A stretch of DNA of 54,683 nucleotides from Gryganskiella cystojenkinii (GCA_015852425.1 JAAAIG010000095.1:14671-69353); one strand, 5' to 3'. Positions 20,212 through 35,774 are shown, numbered from the stretch's first letter. Program-made: numbers and translations. The notes: a model not told the origin generated them from the letters alone.

Positions 20212-22859
20212 TTAATTCGAAAGAAGGGCAAACAAAGGGCTAAACACGGATGGGTCCAATGCCAGAAGGATCTCAAGGTCCTGATCCACTCCACTCTTTG
20301 CAATCGAGGGCTCCAGTTCTACAATCTTCTTGTCTTGTTGTTGCTGTTGCCCAGTTCCTCGACAAATCTCGACACAGAGTTGCATGCATTCTGGCAAACT
20401 TGCATCCAACCTCGCCTGCGCCATCTCGACAGAGGTTCTCAAGGACAACGTTGCCGCTGTTGCAGCAGACGTGGACCTCGAAGAAGAAGGGTATAACCGC
20501 GAATTGGCCCAACAAGCCGCAAGAGCCGACATGATCTTGCCTCGAAGCCGAGAGACCCTGGCCCGTGTTACTGCCATCACTGCACGAAGTGTATCGGATG
20601 CTTGGCCAGCCAGTTTTAGACTATCGAGACGTGTCCGTGGTGGCGACGAAGGGATCGGGATCTCGAGCACGTCACAGAGATAAGGAACAAGCGTGATCAA
20701 GTACTTTGTCGTGACATCCCCGAGACCGTAGATAGCGAGAAATGTCGAATCCTCTCCCTTCTCCTCCGTCGCAGAATTCCTCGCCGTGGGTTCCAAGCAG
20801 AGTGACTTGTCTTGCGGCATTTGATCACGTATCCGGTCAAAAGCAATAATGGGACTCACAAGACACTCTGTCCACTCCAGAACCATCGCTCGGAATTCCT
20901 TGGAGGGACTTGCACGACCCAATCCACCCAAGACGGCCAAGGTGAACAAATTCTCGACAGTCACAGCTGCCTCGGTCAGGCTCTTCCTGCTGGCCAAAAA
21001 AGATGATTGGCCGTGACCTTGACCATGTCCTTCGAGCGTCTGGGGTCGATCTTCTGGTTCCGTGTTGACAAGAATCAAGGTCAGGTATGCCCTAAATCCT
21101 GCGCGTACGGCCTCTAAATCCTCCAGTGCGTCAGAAGCGACGTTGGTCGTGTCCGCCTGTGCATCCGAGTTCAAAGTCATGCGAGCCAGGATATCATCCG
21201 AGGTAATGGATGCATTGAACGGTGTAAGAATAGGGATCAAAGCACGCTCCAAGACTTGATCCAGCCCAGTCCGCTCGAAGATTCGAATCCAGATCCTTGG
21301 ATCGGTAGCAGGAGTGACCTTTGATGACGTTGTTGCTGCTGTTGTTGAAAAGCTGGACGAAACGTCTTGGTATCTGATCAAAAACTGGCTCATGAGATCG
21401 AGTCCCCGGATTCGATGGCGGCTCTGCGTTGACTCTGCAAGGGCTAAGGTCGGTGCCAAAAGCAGCATAAAGACCTCTTGCACTCGACCGACATCCTGAA
21501 TCGTCTGTTGTGCGCACCATTCCACCAGAGCGATTGACTCTAAAAAGTTGGTGTTCCACCGCAGTCTAGAATTATCTCGGTCTGGATTCTCAATAATTTC
21601 TGACAAATCATCCTCCTCGTTAGGCGTGTCCTTCACCTCGGCAATCTGGAAACGAGGTCTCGGTACTGATCGTAGTAGAGGCATGGTGGTGAGGTCTCTG
21701 CTTTGCGTGGCTGTTGCGAGAACTCCATCTGCTTCGGTGGTTTGGTTCGTGGATAGATCTTGGATCAGTCGTGTTGACTGTCGAACTACTTCCTGATGTG
21801 CTTGAATGGTCAGCTGGGCTCGATCCATGGCCTTTTGTGCCTGGACATTGGCAAAAGTAGGTCGAAGGACATTCGCCAGAATGTCGATCACATGATCTGA
21901 AAAGGTGCCTTGGATGCCTCGCGATCCAGTACTAGGACTTGAAGAGGCGCTATCCTCGGTAGAGGTCTTGAAGCTGGTATTGTCCATGGTCCACGGTGTT
22001 GTGTGATAAAGGGTCCTCAGATTCTCCTTTGCTATCGCGACAACTCTATCGACAGCAGGGTTTCTTGCGTTCCAGAGATCCTTTGGATTTGTGAAGGCCG
22101 CACAGGCGATCATGACTCGGCGCAACACATACGTGTCGTTGATCTGGAGCAGTGAGGATAACAAGCGATGATTAGGAGGTATATCCTAGAAAACAAGCCG
22201 CTAGTAAACAATAGAACAGGAGGGTTGCTGCATACCGATCGAGATTTCAAAAGACTCTCAAGACGCTCCAAAAGTGGGTACACCGAGTTGACGAAGGCAT
22301 CTGCAACGGCGCTACTTTCATGAGAATCTATTAGTTAAACAAGGGTTTGTATAGAGTCAGACTGAGTTCATCCATAAACGCGGAAAAGTATTTTTTTACA
22401 GGTTAGTTGACGAGAGGAGAACCATTACCTTGAATGGCCTCACGGCTGAGAAACACTCCAGGAACGCGAAGTTGGTAACAGATTGAAATGATCACGGTCC
22501 AGTCGGTCATCGCCGTCTCCTGTTGGTCCTGTTGGTCGACTTCATATATCAGAGGCATGGTCTTGGTCAACTTGTCATGGTCCTCGTTTGAGTGAATGTG
22601 TGGGAGAGGAGTGGCATTCAACTTATGCCAGAGGAAATAAAAAAGTAGTTCCACAGCCTGCAAGCCACTCCGCTGAGGGAGGTCCATGACTGTTAAAAAA
22701 AAGACGACATTTGAGATGATGAACAGCGCGCATCTTTTTAGACCTTTTTTTTTCATCCATTCATCCATCCATCCACTCTTCTCTCATCATCAACTTGTCG
22801 ACACCCTCCGTACATTCGAGAAAAGTAACAGGAACAATCCAAGGAACATCCCCTGTCAT
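20212..22859 (-). CDS. Probable TELO2-interacting protein 2 (Tti2-like HEAT-type protein)
   Basis: Tti2 works with Tel2 and Tti1 in the TTT co-chaperone complex, which stabilises PIKK kinases such as TOR and ATM. Exons: 22859-22814 (or to 22805), 22689-22429, 22327-22236, 22185-20212, giving about 790 aa, longer than the ~450-510 aa homologues. The protein is almost wholly alpha-helical. Family-like stretches are RHRIRGLDLMSQFLIRYQD, RIFERTGLDQVLERALIPIL, AVRAGFRAYLTLILVNTE and YLITLVPYLCDVLEIP, with low-complexity inserts (Ser/Thr near 190-210, Gln near 765). The first exon (MTGDVPWIVPVTFLE) is uncertain: donors GTACGG and GTGTCG both keep phase, and the start could instead be the ATG at 22687. 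The family call rests on recalled similarity only. It starts 89 nt from the AP-1 sigma gene, head to head. Confidence 0.55.
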
Positions 22860-22948
22860 AGAAATACAAACATCGTCAAGACCGCCACCTTCCTCGCGTG
22901 ACCACCCGATCAGCAGAACACCCCGTATACCCTCCCCCCTTTCCCGCC
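22860..22948. promoter_or_regulatory. Short bidirectional promoter between TTI2-like and APS1 genes
   Basis: Only 89 nt separate the two predicted start codons, which are transcribed away from each other, so both promoters must overlap the opposite transcript or share elements. No TATA box visible. Confidence 0.4.
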
Positions 22949-24012
22949 ATGGTAATGTTCTAGATGAGAGTAATGGCAATCGGCATAGGGAGAATCACGG
23001 GCAAACGCAAACACCATGAACTAGCCTGATGAATATCTACGGCAACCATTCCCAACACAGGATGGCTTCGAGGGAGGACTCATCTACCGTTTTTGAGACG
23101 TGGCAGTTCAAAAGACATGACCTCTATTTCTCCTACGAGACTGCAAAACGCTGATGCTTTTCCTCTTCGTTCTTGACTATCCCTACCAGATCAACTTCAT
23201 TCTCATCTTTAACAGACAGGGCAAGATCCGCCTGACGAGGTGGTACCAATACTCGACAGACAAGCAAAAGGCTTCACTCAGTCAAGATATTGTCACACAG
23301 ATTTTGGCAAGAAAGCGAGGCATGTGCAATATTCTGGAGCTTGAGGGCAGACGGGAGATTCGTGGAAAGGCCATCTACAAGAGGTAAGCATCTCTCTGAA
23401 GAGGGGACCAATACGTGAAAGACGATAATAGCACAGGACAAGGTTGGACGTGAGAGTCCCAAGTCCTGCTCGGGCATGATATTGCATGTGCAAACAACCT
23501 GCCACGTTACTCATTATTTTGTGTGATCTACATTTTGTTCAAATCTTTTCTTTGCTTAGATACGCATCACTGTTCTTTTGCTTCGGCATTGACTGGAACG
23601 ACAATGAGCTCTCAGGACTGGAGGTTTTGCACAAATACGTCGAATGTCTGGATCAATACTTTGGAAACGTGTGCGAACTCGACATCATCTACAACTACTC
23701 TGCGGTACGTCCATGACGGATTTGTTCAATTGTTGGCGAGATAGGACTTGTCAATGGATTGCTGCTGTGGGAATATATCTTCACTTGCAATCGTTTTCTA
23801 ATCCTCTTCTTTCTCTCTCTCTCTTTGTCATGGTCGATGATGTTGGCTGATGCGGAAACTAATAGGCATATCAAGTCATGGACGAGATGTTACTGGGCGG
23901 ACACGCTCAGGAGACCAACAAGAAGATTGTGGTTAAACACTGCAAAGGATTCGACAAGCTAGAGGAGTCAGATAGCATCGTCCATAACCTGCGGGCATCG
24001 AACATTGCGTAA
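22949..24012 (+). CDS. APS1: AP-1 complex subunit sigma (clathrin adaptor small chain)
   Basis: Small chain of the AP-1 adaptor that links clathrin to cargo at the trans-Golgi and endosomes. Exons: 22949-22951 (ATG only), 23190-23383, 23560-23704, 23866-24012, giving 162 aa. Motifs: [19 protein letters not shown] at the very start, [13 protein letters not shown] (typical of AP-1 rather than AP-2), [23 protein letters not shown]-like [20 protein letters not shown], and [13 protein letters not shown] 6-8 residue insertion (EGRREIRG) lies before AIYKRYASLFF. The ATG-only first exon (CCCGCCATG|GTAATG, then CTACCAG|ATC) is preferred because AP sigma chains begin directly with this strand. The in-frame ATG at 23154 would add 11 extra hydrophobic residues. 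Confidence 0.88.
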
Positions 24013-24530
24013 AAACGATGGGGAGTCGCGTCTCTTATTTTTTTATCGAAAGAGTCCAGGATTATTTCTTTACTACCCACCCACTCTAGACAACAACAAA
24101 ATATATGTGTGCTTTTTATAATCGTTCTGTTCCTGGGACCATTATCTAGTGTCCCTGATGTAAGCCTACAGTGCAAGATATGCACCTACCTTGTGGTCAC
24201 CGCGAGGACTCGAGAGAGGGAGCACACGAAGTGTGGATCGGGTTCTTGTGCCTGGGCACAGTTGCTTCTGTGACTACGTCACAGTATTCAAAAATCGCAA
24301 AAATTTATTTGCCACCTTTGCAGATTGAAGGGAAAAGAGATCGAATTCATTCAACACGGTGTCTTTTCATCATCGCTCTCCCACTCACAGGAACAAACTG
24401 ATCAACTCTGTCTCTTTTGTCCGTCACAGGAAATCAAGCCAACGCATCCATCCAAAAGAGGGGATCAATTCATCAGCACATACACCCCTGACCTTGAGAT
24501 CTACCTTTGCTTTCTCCTTAATATCTCACA
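24013..24530. other. Intergenic: APS1 3' side and U1-70K promoter
   Basis: 518 nt without a supported frame. Nothing distinctive seen. Confidence 0.4.
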
Positions 24531-26004
24531 ATGGATCGTCGCGGTCCACCCCAAGATGCGAACGGACGTGTGGGCACAGCAGCTTTGCCACCACACCTCC
24601 TCAGACTCTTTGCCCCCCGGCCACCTTTACCCTATGCGAAGCCCCTGGATCGGGATCCCGGTCAAAAGGATGAATCCACCATGACCCCAGTCTCACAGTT
24701 CCTGGAGATGTGTCGAGGTCACGACACGGACTATGTCCCAACCCTGAGCATGGCCGAGAGAAAAAAGCAAAAGGTACATGACGACTGCGAGACAAGGGAT
24801 AAAAGCTCGACATCGACATATCCGCTCGGATCTATTGAACAGCCTGATTCCTTTTTAACAACATGACAATTGAAAACTGAACGCTGACAGTGTCTATCTT
24901 TGCATTCACTCTCGGTTACTCACTCTTTTAGTTGCAAGAACGCAAAGAAAAGACAGAGAAGGCGCTCAAGGAAGGATTAGAAGAATGTATGGACTCTTCT
25001 CCATTGAACCAAAGTTTGAAGATTCAAACATCCCATTGGTGGTGCCACCCTGGTGGCGCGAGGACCATATACTTTCTTACTGACTGTCCTTATCTTTTAT
25101 TTTTGGAAATCATTTAGGGGATCCAAACAAGGATGAGCATGTCGTTGGTGATCCCTACAAGACGTTACATATCTCGCGCTTGGTGAGTGCTCTTTTGATC
25201 AATAGGTTTTAACGTTTTTTCTTACGCGCTAATGGGATCACACTTAAAATGAAACTAATTCTCTCGATCTCCCTTTTCACCAAAAGAGCTACGACGTAAC
25301 CGAGAAGGAACTCAGGAGAGAGTTCGCCATGTACGGCCCCATCGAAAATATCAGAGTTGTCAAGGACAAGGAGGGCAAACCACGAGGATACGCGTTTATC
25401 GAATACGAGCGTGAGAAAGATATGAAGGCCGCCTACAAGGATGCAGATGGTATCAAGGTCATGGGACGACGTATCGTTGTCGATGTCGAGCGTGGTCGGA
25501 CAGTTAAGGGATGGAAGCCAAAACGTCTCGGTAAGGTTATTTTTTTCCGCTCTGATATCAGAGAAAAACCAAGACAGTCTTAGTTGTGATTCTTCATGTT
25601 AACAACGTTTCTTATCTGCCCGGCTTTTTTTTTATATAGGTGGCGGTTTGGGAGGAACACGTATTGGAGCCTCGCATGAGAACCAAACATCATCAGGAAG
25701 AGACAACGGCAGTCGGCATAGCCGTGACCGTTCTCGAGGCGGACCCAGCGGTGGTGATCGCTATGGTGGCAGCAGCAGCAACAGTGGACGCTACGGTGGT
25801 GGCGGTGACCGTGATCGTGGCGACAGAGATCGTGGTGGACCCAGACGGCACGACAGCGGCGGCCACACTGATCGCAGTCGAGGCGGATACAGCGATCGGT
25901 CATATGAACGCGACAGCAAGAGGCGCAAGAGCCGGAGTCGATCCCGAAGCCCTGGCCCTTCCACCAGTCGAGGTTACAGCGGTCGTCGCGACAGTCGGGA
26001 CTAA
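24531..26004 (+). CDS. U1 small nuclear ribonucleoprotein 70 kDa (U1-70K)
   Basis: Core protein of the U1 snRNP; binds U1 stem-loop I and helps select 5' splice sites. Exons: 24531-24773, 24932-24986, 25118-25182, 25287-25530, 25640-26004, giving 323 aa. The U1-70K N-terminal segment (1-~105) has [18 protein letters not shown] and ends [17 protein letters not shown]. The RRM (about 107-190) has RNP2-like LHISRL and RNP1 RGYAFIEYE. The [20 protein letters not shown] tail matches the family. The C-terminal third is Arg/Gly/Asp/Ser-rich with RDRGD and RSRSRS-type tracts, an RS-like region open to phosphorylation. Shorter than human U1-70K (437 aa), similar to yeast Snp1 (300 aa). Confidence 0.95.
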
Positions 26005-26754
26005 AATAACCGGCAAAGCCGCATCGGGCGACTGGGTGAAAATCAAAAACAGGCACTCTCTTTTTTTTTTACACGAAGCACATCACCAACCTCCCACAAA
26101 GAATACCTCTTTTCAATACCACTTGTAAGCTTTCCCCCTCAATCGAAAAAGGAACTGCTGACCTTGTCTCTCTCCTCTTCTGCCCCAAAGCAGCTCCCCA
26201 TCGCTTCTCGATCCTACCAGCGAGATATCCATTCTTATGCTATGGTAAAGGAAATGGTGAGAAACCCAACCCACCTCCCCAAACAAACGTGATTGCAAAA
26301 GAAAAAAAAGTGAGCCAGTAAAAAAAAATGTGTCAAGTATTCGCATTTCGCATCTGTTCTTGTAAGTTGTTTTAATTTGGCAAAAAAGATATGGTAAGAC
26401 CAAACTCTGTCGCCAAGGACGGAACGTGGCACCCTCCCCTGGACAGGTAAAATTGATCCGGTGAGTTGCACCTTTAAAACCTGTCATGCTTGGGAAGAGA
26501 GGCCCTTGTGGTGAAGCTGTGCGAAAGAAGAGCACATAAAATGGAAATTTGTTAAGCAGACGTGTCAGAGAACATGTCATATTGATACGAATGACGAAAA
26601 GAACAACACCGCCAGAGAGGGCGACCATTGTCATTCCACATTTGGCAACTGAAATAAACTTTTTCTGATGATCAAGAAGCATTAGCATACGCACTAAGTC
26701 TGCATATCAGTTTTTGAGTTTTTTTTTGGCAGCTTTTATTCACGAAAGAGCCAA
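26005..26754. other. Tail-to-tail intergenic region between U1-70K and SNF1
   Basis: 750 nt. A minus-strand frame at 26113-26694 (193 codons) resembles no family and most likely reads the SNF1 3' UTR; not called. Confidence 0.4.
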
Positions 26755-30749
<3,995 letters not shown>

Positions 30750-31141
30750 TATGACGGCTGTGGAGAGTCGATGAAACCACGCGTTTCTTCCGGAGGGTGT
30801 AATCGAGAGAGGGGGAATGAATGTACAAGGTGAAAAAATATAAGTAGACCTCCTTGGACGCTGTAAAAAGACAGGAATGAAAGAGAAAGGAGGGGAGGCG
30901 AAATAGTTGATGAATGAAGACAAGAAGACCAAAGTAATGAACGACGAATAAAAGCTTTTGGTTTGCTCAAAGCTGTTCTCTCTTTATTGCGGTCATTTCT
31001 TCATTTTTTCATTTGCGCGTGACGGTGATTTGCATGTGGGGCTGAATCGGATTCGAGTGGAGAAGAAAGGAAAAAAAAGCTTGGGTCACAAACCCCTAAC
31101 AGTACTTTTTTTTTTCTTTTTTCCTGGATAAATATTTGTTT
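30750..31141. other. SNF1 promoter side and 3' side of the permease gene
   Basis: 392 nt. T- and A-runs only; no supported frame. Confidence 0.4.
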
Positions 31142-33165
31142 TCAACTGTAGTAACGATAAGCGGGATGTCGATCTGCAAGCTCACTACCGCTGCTCTCCT
31201 TTGCAAACTGGTCTGGAGTGAGTCGGTCCCGTCGTCTGTTCTCACGCAGGAGCATGAACTTGAGCAAGAGTACCGCCAAAGCGTCCACGATCATGAGGCA
31301 TGCACTGATAGTGTGCCCACGTCTGTAAAGGGGAGCTAAAATGACGTGGAAACAAAACAAAAAAAGTACAAAAAAAGGTCAGCAGACATTGCTAGCAAAA
31401 ATACCAAAAGTACCCTCTATCTACAATGCTTGTACCGTCATCGTTCCGATAGAGCTGACCACCGACAGCGGATCCGATCTGGGAGACAGAGATGATGAGC
31501 GCGATGGCAACAGCACGCTTCGTGTGGCCACCAATGTTGACTGCCGGCCAGCTGAGCATGATCGGCACAAACGAGTAGATCCCAGAGGTACAAATAATCA
31601 GACTGATATATCGTGCTGCTGTCGACGAGTTCCTAGTCAGGATCAACAACAGGTACCCGAGTGCAGCCGCGAACGTTGGAATCGCACCATGGAAACCACG
31701 CTCCTTGTTCTTGTCCGAGGAATAAGCCGAAAACAATGTAAAAAAACACGCGACCGCATAGACAGGAACCGTCATGATCTGGGTCGTCACATGGTCAAAC
31801 CCGAATCCCTTCACGATTGAAGGAATAAAGAGCCCCAAGGCCGCAAACGGAACCGAATGAACAAACCCAATAAACATGTGCATGTGCACCTTCCAATCCT
31901 TCCAGGCTGCCCAGAACTGAACCCACGAAAACTTTGTCTCGACCGCGGGACCGGCGTCGATCCGAAGTCGTTTCAATGTCAGTACTTTTTCCTCGGGTGT
32001 AAGAAAGGTCGAGGTCGAGGGGAAATCGGGGAGGATAAAAAAGGCGACGATACAGACAACGATGGTGGGGATACCCTCCAGAATAAAAATCCATTGCCAT
32101 CCTGCCAATCCTCGGACACCGTCCTAATTCAAAGTAAACGATCGTTGTTGTCAAAAAGGAAAACATTCTTTGATGCGAAACGAGCAGAGTTGAGCATTCA
32201 TGAACGAAAAATTAACATACCATGTGGGCAATTCCATAGGCGAGAAGGCCCCCGAATGCTCCGGCGACTGTCGCAGCTGAGAAGAAGAGCCCGACGCGAA
32301 TGGCCTGTTCGTTACGTGCATACCACATACTGATCATGTATACAGGGCCTGGCGCATATCCCTATCCATGTTTATTAGAAAATAGATTACAATCATTATA
32401 AACAATATATATAAAACACGTCTAAATCCACTTACAGATTCTGCGAGACCAAGAAAGAAACGCGCCACATACAGGGTGGTCGCTGACCTGACAGCGGCCA
32501 TGGCGATCATGACGGAGCCCCAGGTGAACATTACCAGAGGGATCCACTTGCGTGGACCGAATCGTTTGAGCTGGACGAAGGAAGAAAGATTAAAGAGAAG
32601 ATCAACTGAAAACGCTCTAGGGTAAAACAAGGTGATGAACGGGTAGCTAGCATCATTTTTTAAGCTTACTGCCATGTTGGACGGAATCTCACCAAGGACG
32701 TAACCGACATAAAAGATACTAAGAGCCATGTTGAACTGACCAGTCTTCAGATTGAGATCCTTTTCCATCCCTGCGACCTTGGCGTTGCCAACTTGAAGGG
32801 AAAGGTGTTGTTAGTGAATAGTATGCAGTCTCTCCTTCTTCAGATCCGGTTGCTATCAATTTAGGCTGTGGCTTACTATTCGCTCGATCGAGGAACGAGC
32901 ACAGGTACATCAATGCAAGCATGGGTACCAATCTCTTGTCAATCTTCCAACGCACTTTCTTGATGGCTTTTGAGTTTGGGTCAAAATCAATATTAGCCTC
33001 TGGATCAAAGGATTCCATAAGCTCTGGTTCCAGATCCTTTGTCATCGTCGCGTACAGGGGATGTTTATCATCGTAAATGGTCGCGAGTGAGCCTCGTTGA
33101 GTTTGAGGAAGCTCAGACACGGCAAGGTGCCTGTCTGGGGCTACGGAGGCGCGTGGTTCTGTCAT
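31142..33165 (-). CDS. Allantoate permease-type MFS transporter (DAL5/anion:cation symporter family)
   Basis: Plasma-membrane proton symporter of the ACS family; fungal members import allantoate, ureidosuccinate, nicotinate, pantothenate or dipeptides. Exons: 33165-32877, 32791-32670, 32570-32436, 32361-32221, 32123-31436, 31335-31142, giving 522 aa. Motifs: FLDRAN|IGNAK-type join (SFLDRANIGNAKVAGMEKDL), FYVGYVLGEIPSNMA, RFGPRKWIPLVMFTWG, VARFFLGLAES|GYAPGP, WYARNEQAIRVGLFFSAATV, and AGWQWIFILEGIP, all characteristic of the family. Twelve hydrophobic segments can be traced. The C-terminal join QLYRNDD|APLYRRGHT uses donor GTACAAG. Residues 1-70 are hydrophilic and cytosolic. The exact substrate is not readable. 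An AGATAAG (33491) upstream could be a GATA-factor site as in nitrogen-regulated permease genes, but a single site is weak evidence. Confidence 0.88.
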
Positions 33166-33497
33166 TGATTACACTTGTATACGAGCTAACAGAGAGAGGA
33201 CAGTGGGAGAAGTGTGACGAAGAATGAAAAAAGAAAGTCGACTGCCTCGCGTTGTTGGATGAAGACGGTTTTGAGACAAGTACAAAACAAACAAAGGCGG
33301 GAGAAGAAGCATCAGAGACTTTCAAGGATTTTTTTTCGGACTTCAAAACGGCGAGAATGTTGAGACAGGGTCGCGTTTGTATGGTGCCGGCTTCGACAAC
33401 AGTGGAACAGTAAAAGACTCAAGGACGGTCTGACATAGCCCCAAACAGTCAGCAAGCAATGAATTCGAGTAAATCTTTCTAAGAAATAACAGATAAG

Positions 33498-33617
33498 TAC
33501 TTGCCTCTTCTTTCTATCTTGCTCCTTCTTTAGCAATTTTGCTTCTTCCTTAACTACCTTGCTTCTTCTCTAACTACCTTGCTTCTTCTTTAACTACTTT
33601 GCTCCTCTTATTACTTC
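33498..33617 (+). repeat. Six-unit 20-nt tandem repeat (minisatellite)
   Basis: Six consecutive 20-nt units with consensus CTTGCTTCTTCTTTAACTAC. The three central units (33538-33557, 33558-33577, 33578-33597) differ by only a few bases; the outer units are degenerate. It lies 330-450 nt upstream of the permease start codon and 3' of the small secreted protein gene. Confidence 0.8.
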
Positions 33618-33895
33618 ACCACCGTCTGTCTTATTATATAAACTCTTTTCCTACTCTTCGATTTAGTTCTTCAATAGTATTTGGCCATCCGCGAAAATCA
33701 CAAACTTGGCAAATACGCCTCCCTGACCCAGTCTAAAAGAGGTCCCCAAAAACTCCCTCACTTCTTTTTAGAAATACACATTTATGTTATGGACGTTATA
33801 CAGTATACCATTGCTCTCTCTCGTTGATGAAAAGAAATCCCGCGTCGTCCTGTTTAAACAGTAGAGTAAAGTTGTCACCGAACGGTGGATTTTAT

Positions 33896-34195
33896 TCAGG
33901 CCGCTTTCACATCAGCACATCCACATGCGAGTCCAAGGAGTGGAGCATAGTAAAGGCAGTTTTTTAGTGTCTTCGACGATGGACACCCGGCATCTGAAGA
34001 ACGCACGCATGCTTGGCCCAAATCGCCCTTAGGCCCTTTAGTATTCTGTCCTAAAACATCCTTGGTGGCTTGGCTGTCCATCGGGGTGTAAGTGCTGCAA
34101 CAGATAGGGACCGTTGTGTCGCTGCAGGGGTTCAGCTGAGCAGATGCAAGACCAAGTGCAAGAGTAGCGAGCGAAACCAGCAAGTAGCAGCGCAT
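33896..34195 (-). CDS. Small secreted 8-cysteine protein, paralogue A
   Basis: Intronless, 99 aa from the ATG at 34195 (MRCYLLVSLATLALGLASAQ is the signal peptide). The frame extends 12 codons further to another ATG, but those residues would precede the signal. The mature chain has eight cysteines in the order C, CC, C, C, C, C-G-C: NPCSDTTVPICC, QAC, DAGC, NC, LACGC. It has the same framework and spacing as the gene at 35775: 7 residues from C1 to CC, 29 from CC to C4, 7 from C4 to C5. PICC near the start recalls hydrophobins, but the second CC pair is absent. Function unknown; a cell-surface or secreted role is inferred. TATAAAA lies 265 nt upstream. Confidence 0.75.
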   Translation of the reverse strand: MRCYLLVSLATLALGLASAQLNPCSDTTVPICCSTYTPMDSQATKDVLGQNTKGPKGDLGQACVRSSDAGCPSSKTLKNCLYYAPLLGLACGCADVKAA

Positions 34196-34460
34196 GATGG
34201 AATGTAGACTAGGAGATTGAGAAACACTCAAAAGGTTAGATTATTCTTCGGGGAAGAAGCATGTACTGTCCGAAGGGCAAGACAGTAGGTGAATCAGGTG
34301 AATCAGGCGGCAGTTCTGTATGATCATCTCTGCTGGTTACCTTTGAGACGTGTTAGAGACGGGGTGTTGTAGTTGACTGTTGCTTGATGGCGGATCGACG
34401 AAGAAAGCGGATCGGTGGCTGTAATGTTTTGAGACGTGGACTAGTGCAAACCCAGGACAC

Positions 34461-34467
34461 TTTTATA
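34461..34467 (-). promoter_or_regulatory. Candidate TATA box of paralogue A
   Basis: TATAAAA on the minus strand, 265 nt upstream of the start codon at 34195. Its paralogue has the same element 220 nt upstream of its start. Confidence 0.4.
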
Positions 34468-34903
34468 CCAGAAGCAACGACAATAAGGAGCATGACTCTC
34501 CATGATGCCATATCATCTCAGTCACTTCCAATGGAAAGTCTGTTTCCCCTGTCGCCAAACAGACGACAATAGTATCTGAAAGGGTTGCGGCTTTTACGAG
34601 CAGCCCTGACGAATATGGCCCCTTCTCACCCCTTCGGGCTTTTTTTGGCACTCCAAGGCATACGCTTTTGTTCGACATTGGTGCGGTATAAAACTCTGAC
34701 TGACCCTCCTGCTTTTTCGGCGAAGGGAAGCATACCTCAATTCCACTTAAGCATCATCTACAAATCTTTTGAAGATAGGCAATGGACTTCTACATGTCTA
34801 TAAGGAGGACTTGTACAATTTAGACAGGTTCATATAGTGCTCCTTTAGAGTGGCTTGGCCAAAGTATATCTCTTTTTTCGCAACCTCTTAGACTCCAAAA
34901 AAG

Positions 34904-34924
34904 CACCGAGGTTCCCTCTCGGTG
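34904..34924. other. Perfect 7-bp inverted repeat with 7-nt loop
   Basis: CACCGAG, loop GTTCCCT, CTCGGTG, followed by ATTTTT. It can form a hairpin in either strand. No known function; may be chance. Confidence 0.35.
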
Positions 34925-35547
34925 ATTTTTATGCATGGGCTTGCAGATCCCGACAGGTGCATTACCTGGTACTTCTTGACATATAACCAGACTTCGTTTG
35001 CAGTTTCTCCTTTCCTTCACCTGCTCTGAGCGCCCTTCTAGAGGCTGCTTGGGCGAGACATGCATCGTCTCCTGGAGTCGAAAACTCCTTCACCCTAGAA
35101 TCTAGAAAGGAGGAGTCTCGGCAGCTCATACGTAAGGCGTCGGAGGTTTTCCGAAGGATTGATGAGACACTGCCACTTTGCTTCCTTACAACTTTGTTGT
35201 GTGCGTTTTCCAAGCTTTAGGTTTTTGTAGGAGTCAACTTGCCAGGGCATATTTCACCGAGGATTCTCAAGGGGGAGGCTACTGGAATCTGTACTTTTAC
35301 TGCTATGTCACCTCTGAGCTCAGTAAATGTACAATTTATCAAGGGGAAATAATCACGAAGTCCAACGGTTTGATCCACCAATGAGGTGGAGATAACACCG
35401 GAAAGGAGAGCAGTTTGCACGACCAAGTCCTCAGAGTCCACACTGTTGTAGCAGCTGTTGTGTCATTGCCTTCAATACACTTTTACGACAAAAAGGGGGT
35501 GAGTACCTTGTGAGTAAGATTGCCATGGAGAACTTGGTCACTTCTGG

Positions 35548-35554
35548 TATAAAA
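35548..35554 (+). promoter_or_regulatory. Candidate TATA box of paralogue B
   Basis: TATAAAA 220 nt upstream of the ATG at 35775. Confidence 0.4.
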
Positions 35555-35774
35555 TGTCCTTCGTTTCCCTTGTTCTAGCCCCACCTCATCAGACAATCAC
35601 CCCCAGTCTATTCTCTCCAGCTCAAGACCTTTCCATTTGCGCTCAACCATCCACCAGAACATCCGTAAACACAAAACAGGTAGGCGGAAACTTTGGCATC
35701 CTGTCGATGTGACAACGGCTCTCTTGGGCTTAGCATTAACAATCGACTTGAACATCCACTACTAGTGCACCACA

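Larger units (their letters stand above)
34196..35774. other. Shared 1.6-kb divergent region between the Cys-rich paralogues
   Basis: Contains the two outward-facing TATA boxes, a third forward TATAAAA near 34687 with no recognised gene behind it, and a small perfect hairpin at 34904-34924. No third gene copy is recognised. Confidence 0.45.

Noticed and set aside
19910..20215. 101-codon ATG frame between the secreted-protein gene and the Tti2-like gene
   Set aside because: Lies in a tail-to-tail region and lacks a signal peptide, domain or coding-like composition. Could be revisited with RNA-seq.
26113..26694. 193-codon minus-strand frame downstream of SNF1
   Set aside because: Phe-rich, A/T-run-derived sequence in the probable SNF1 3' UTR; no homology recognised.
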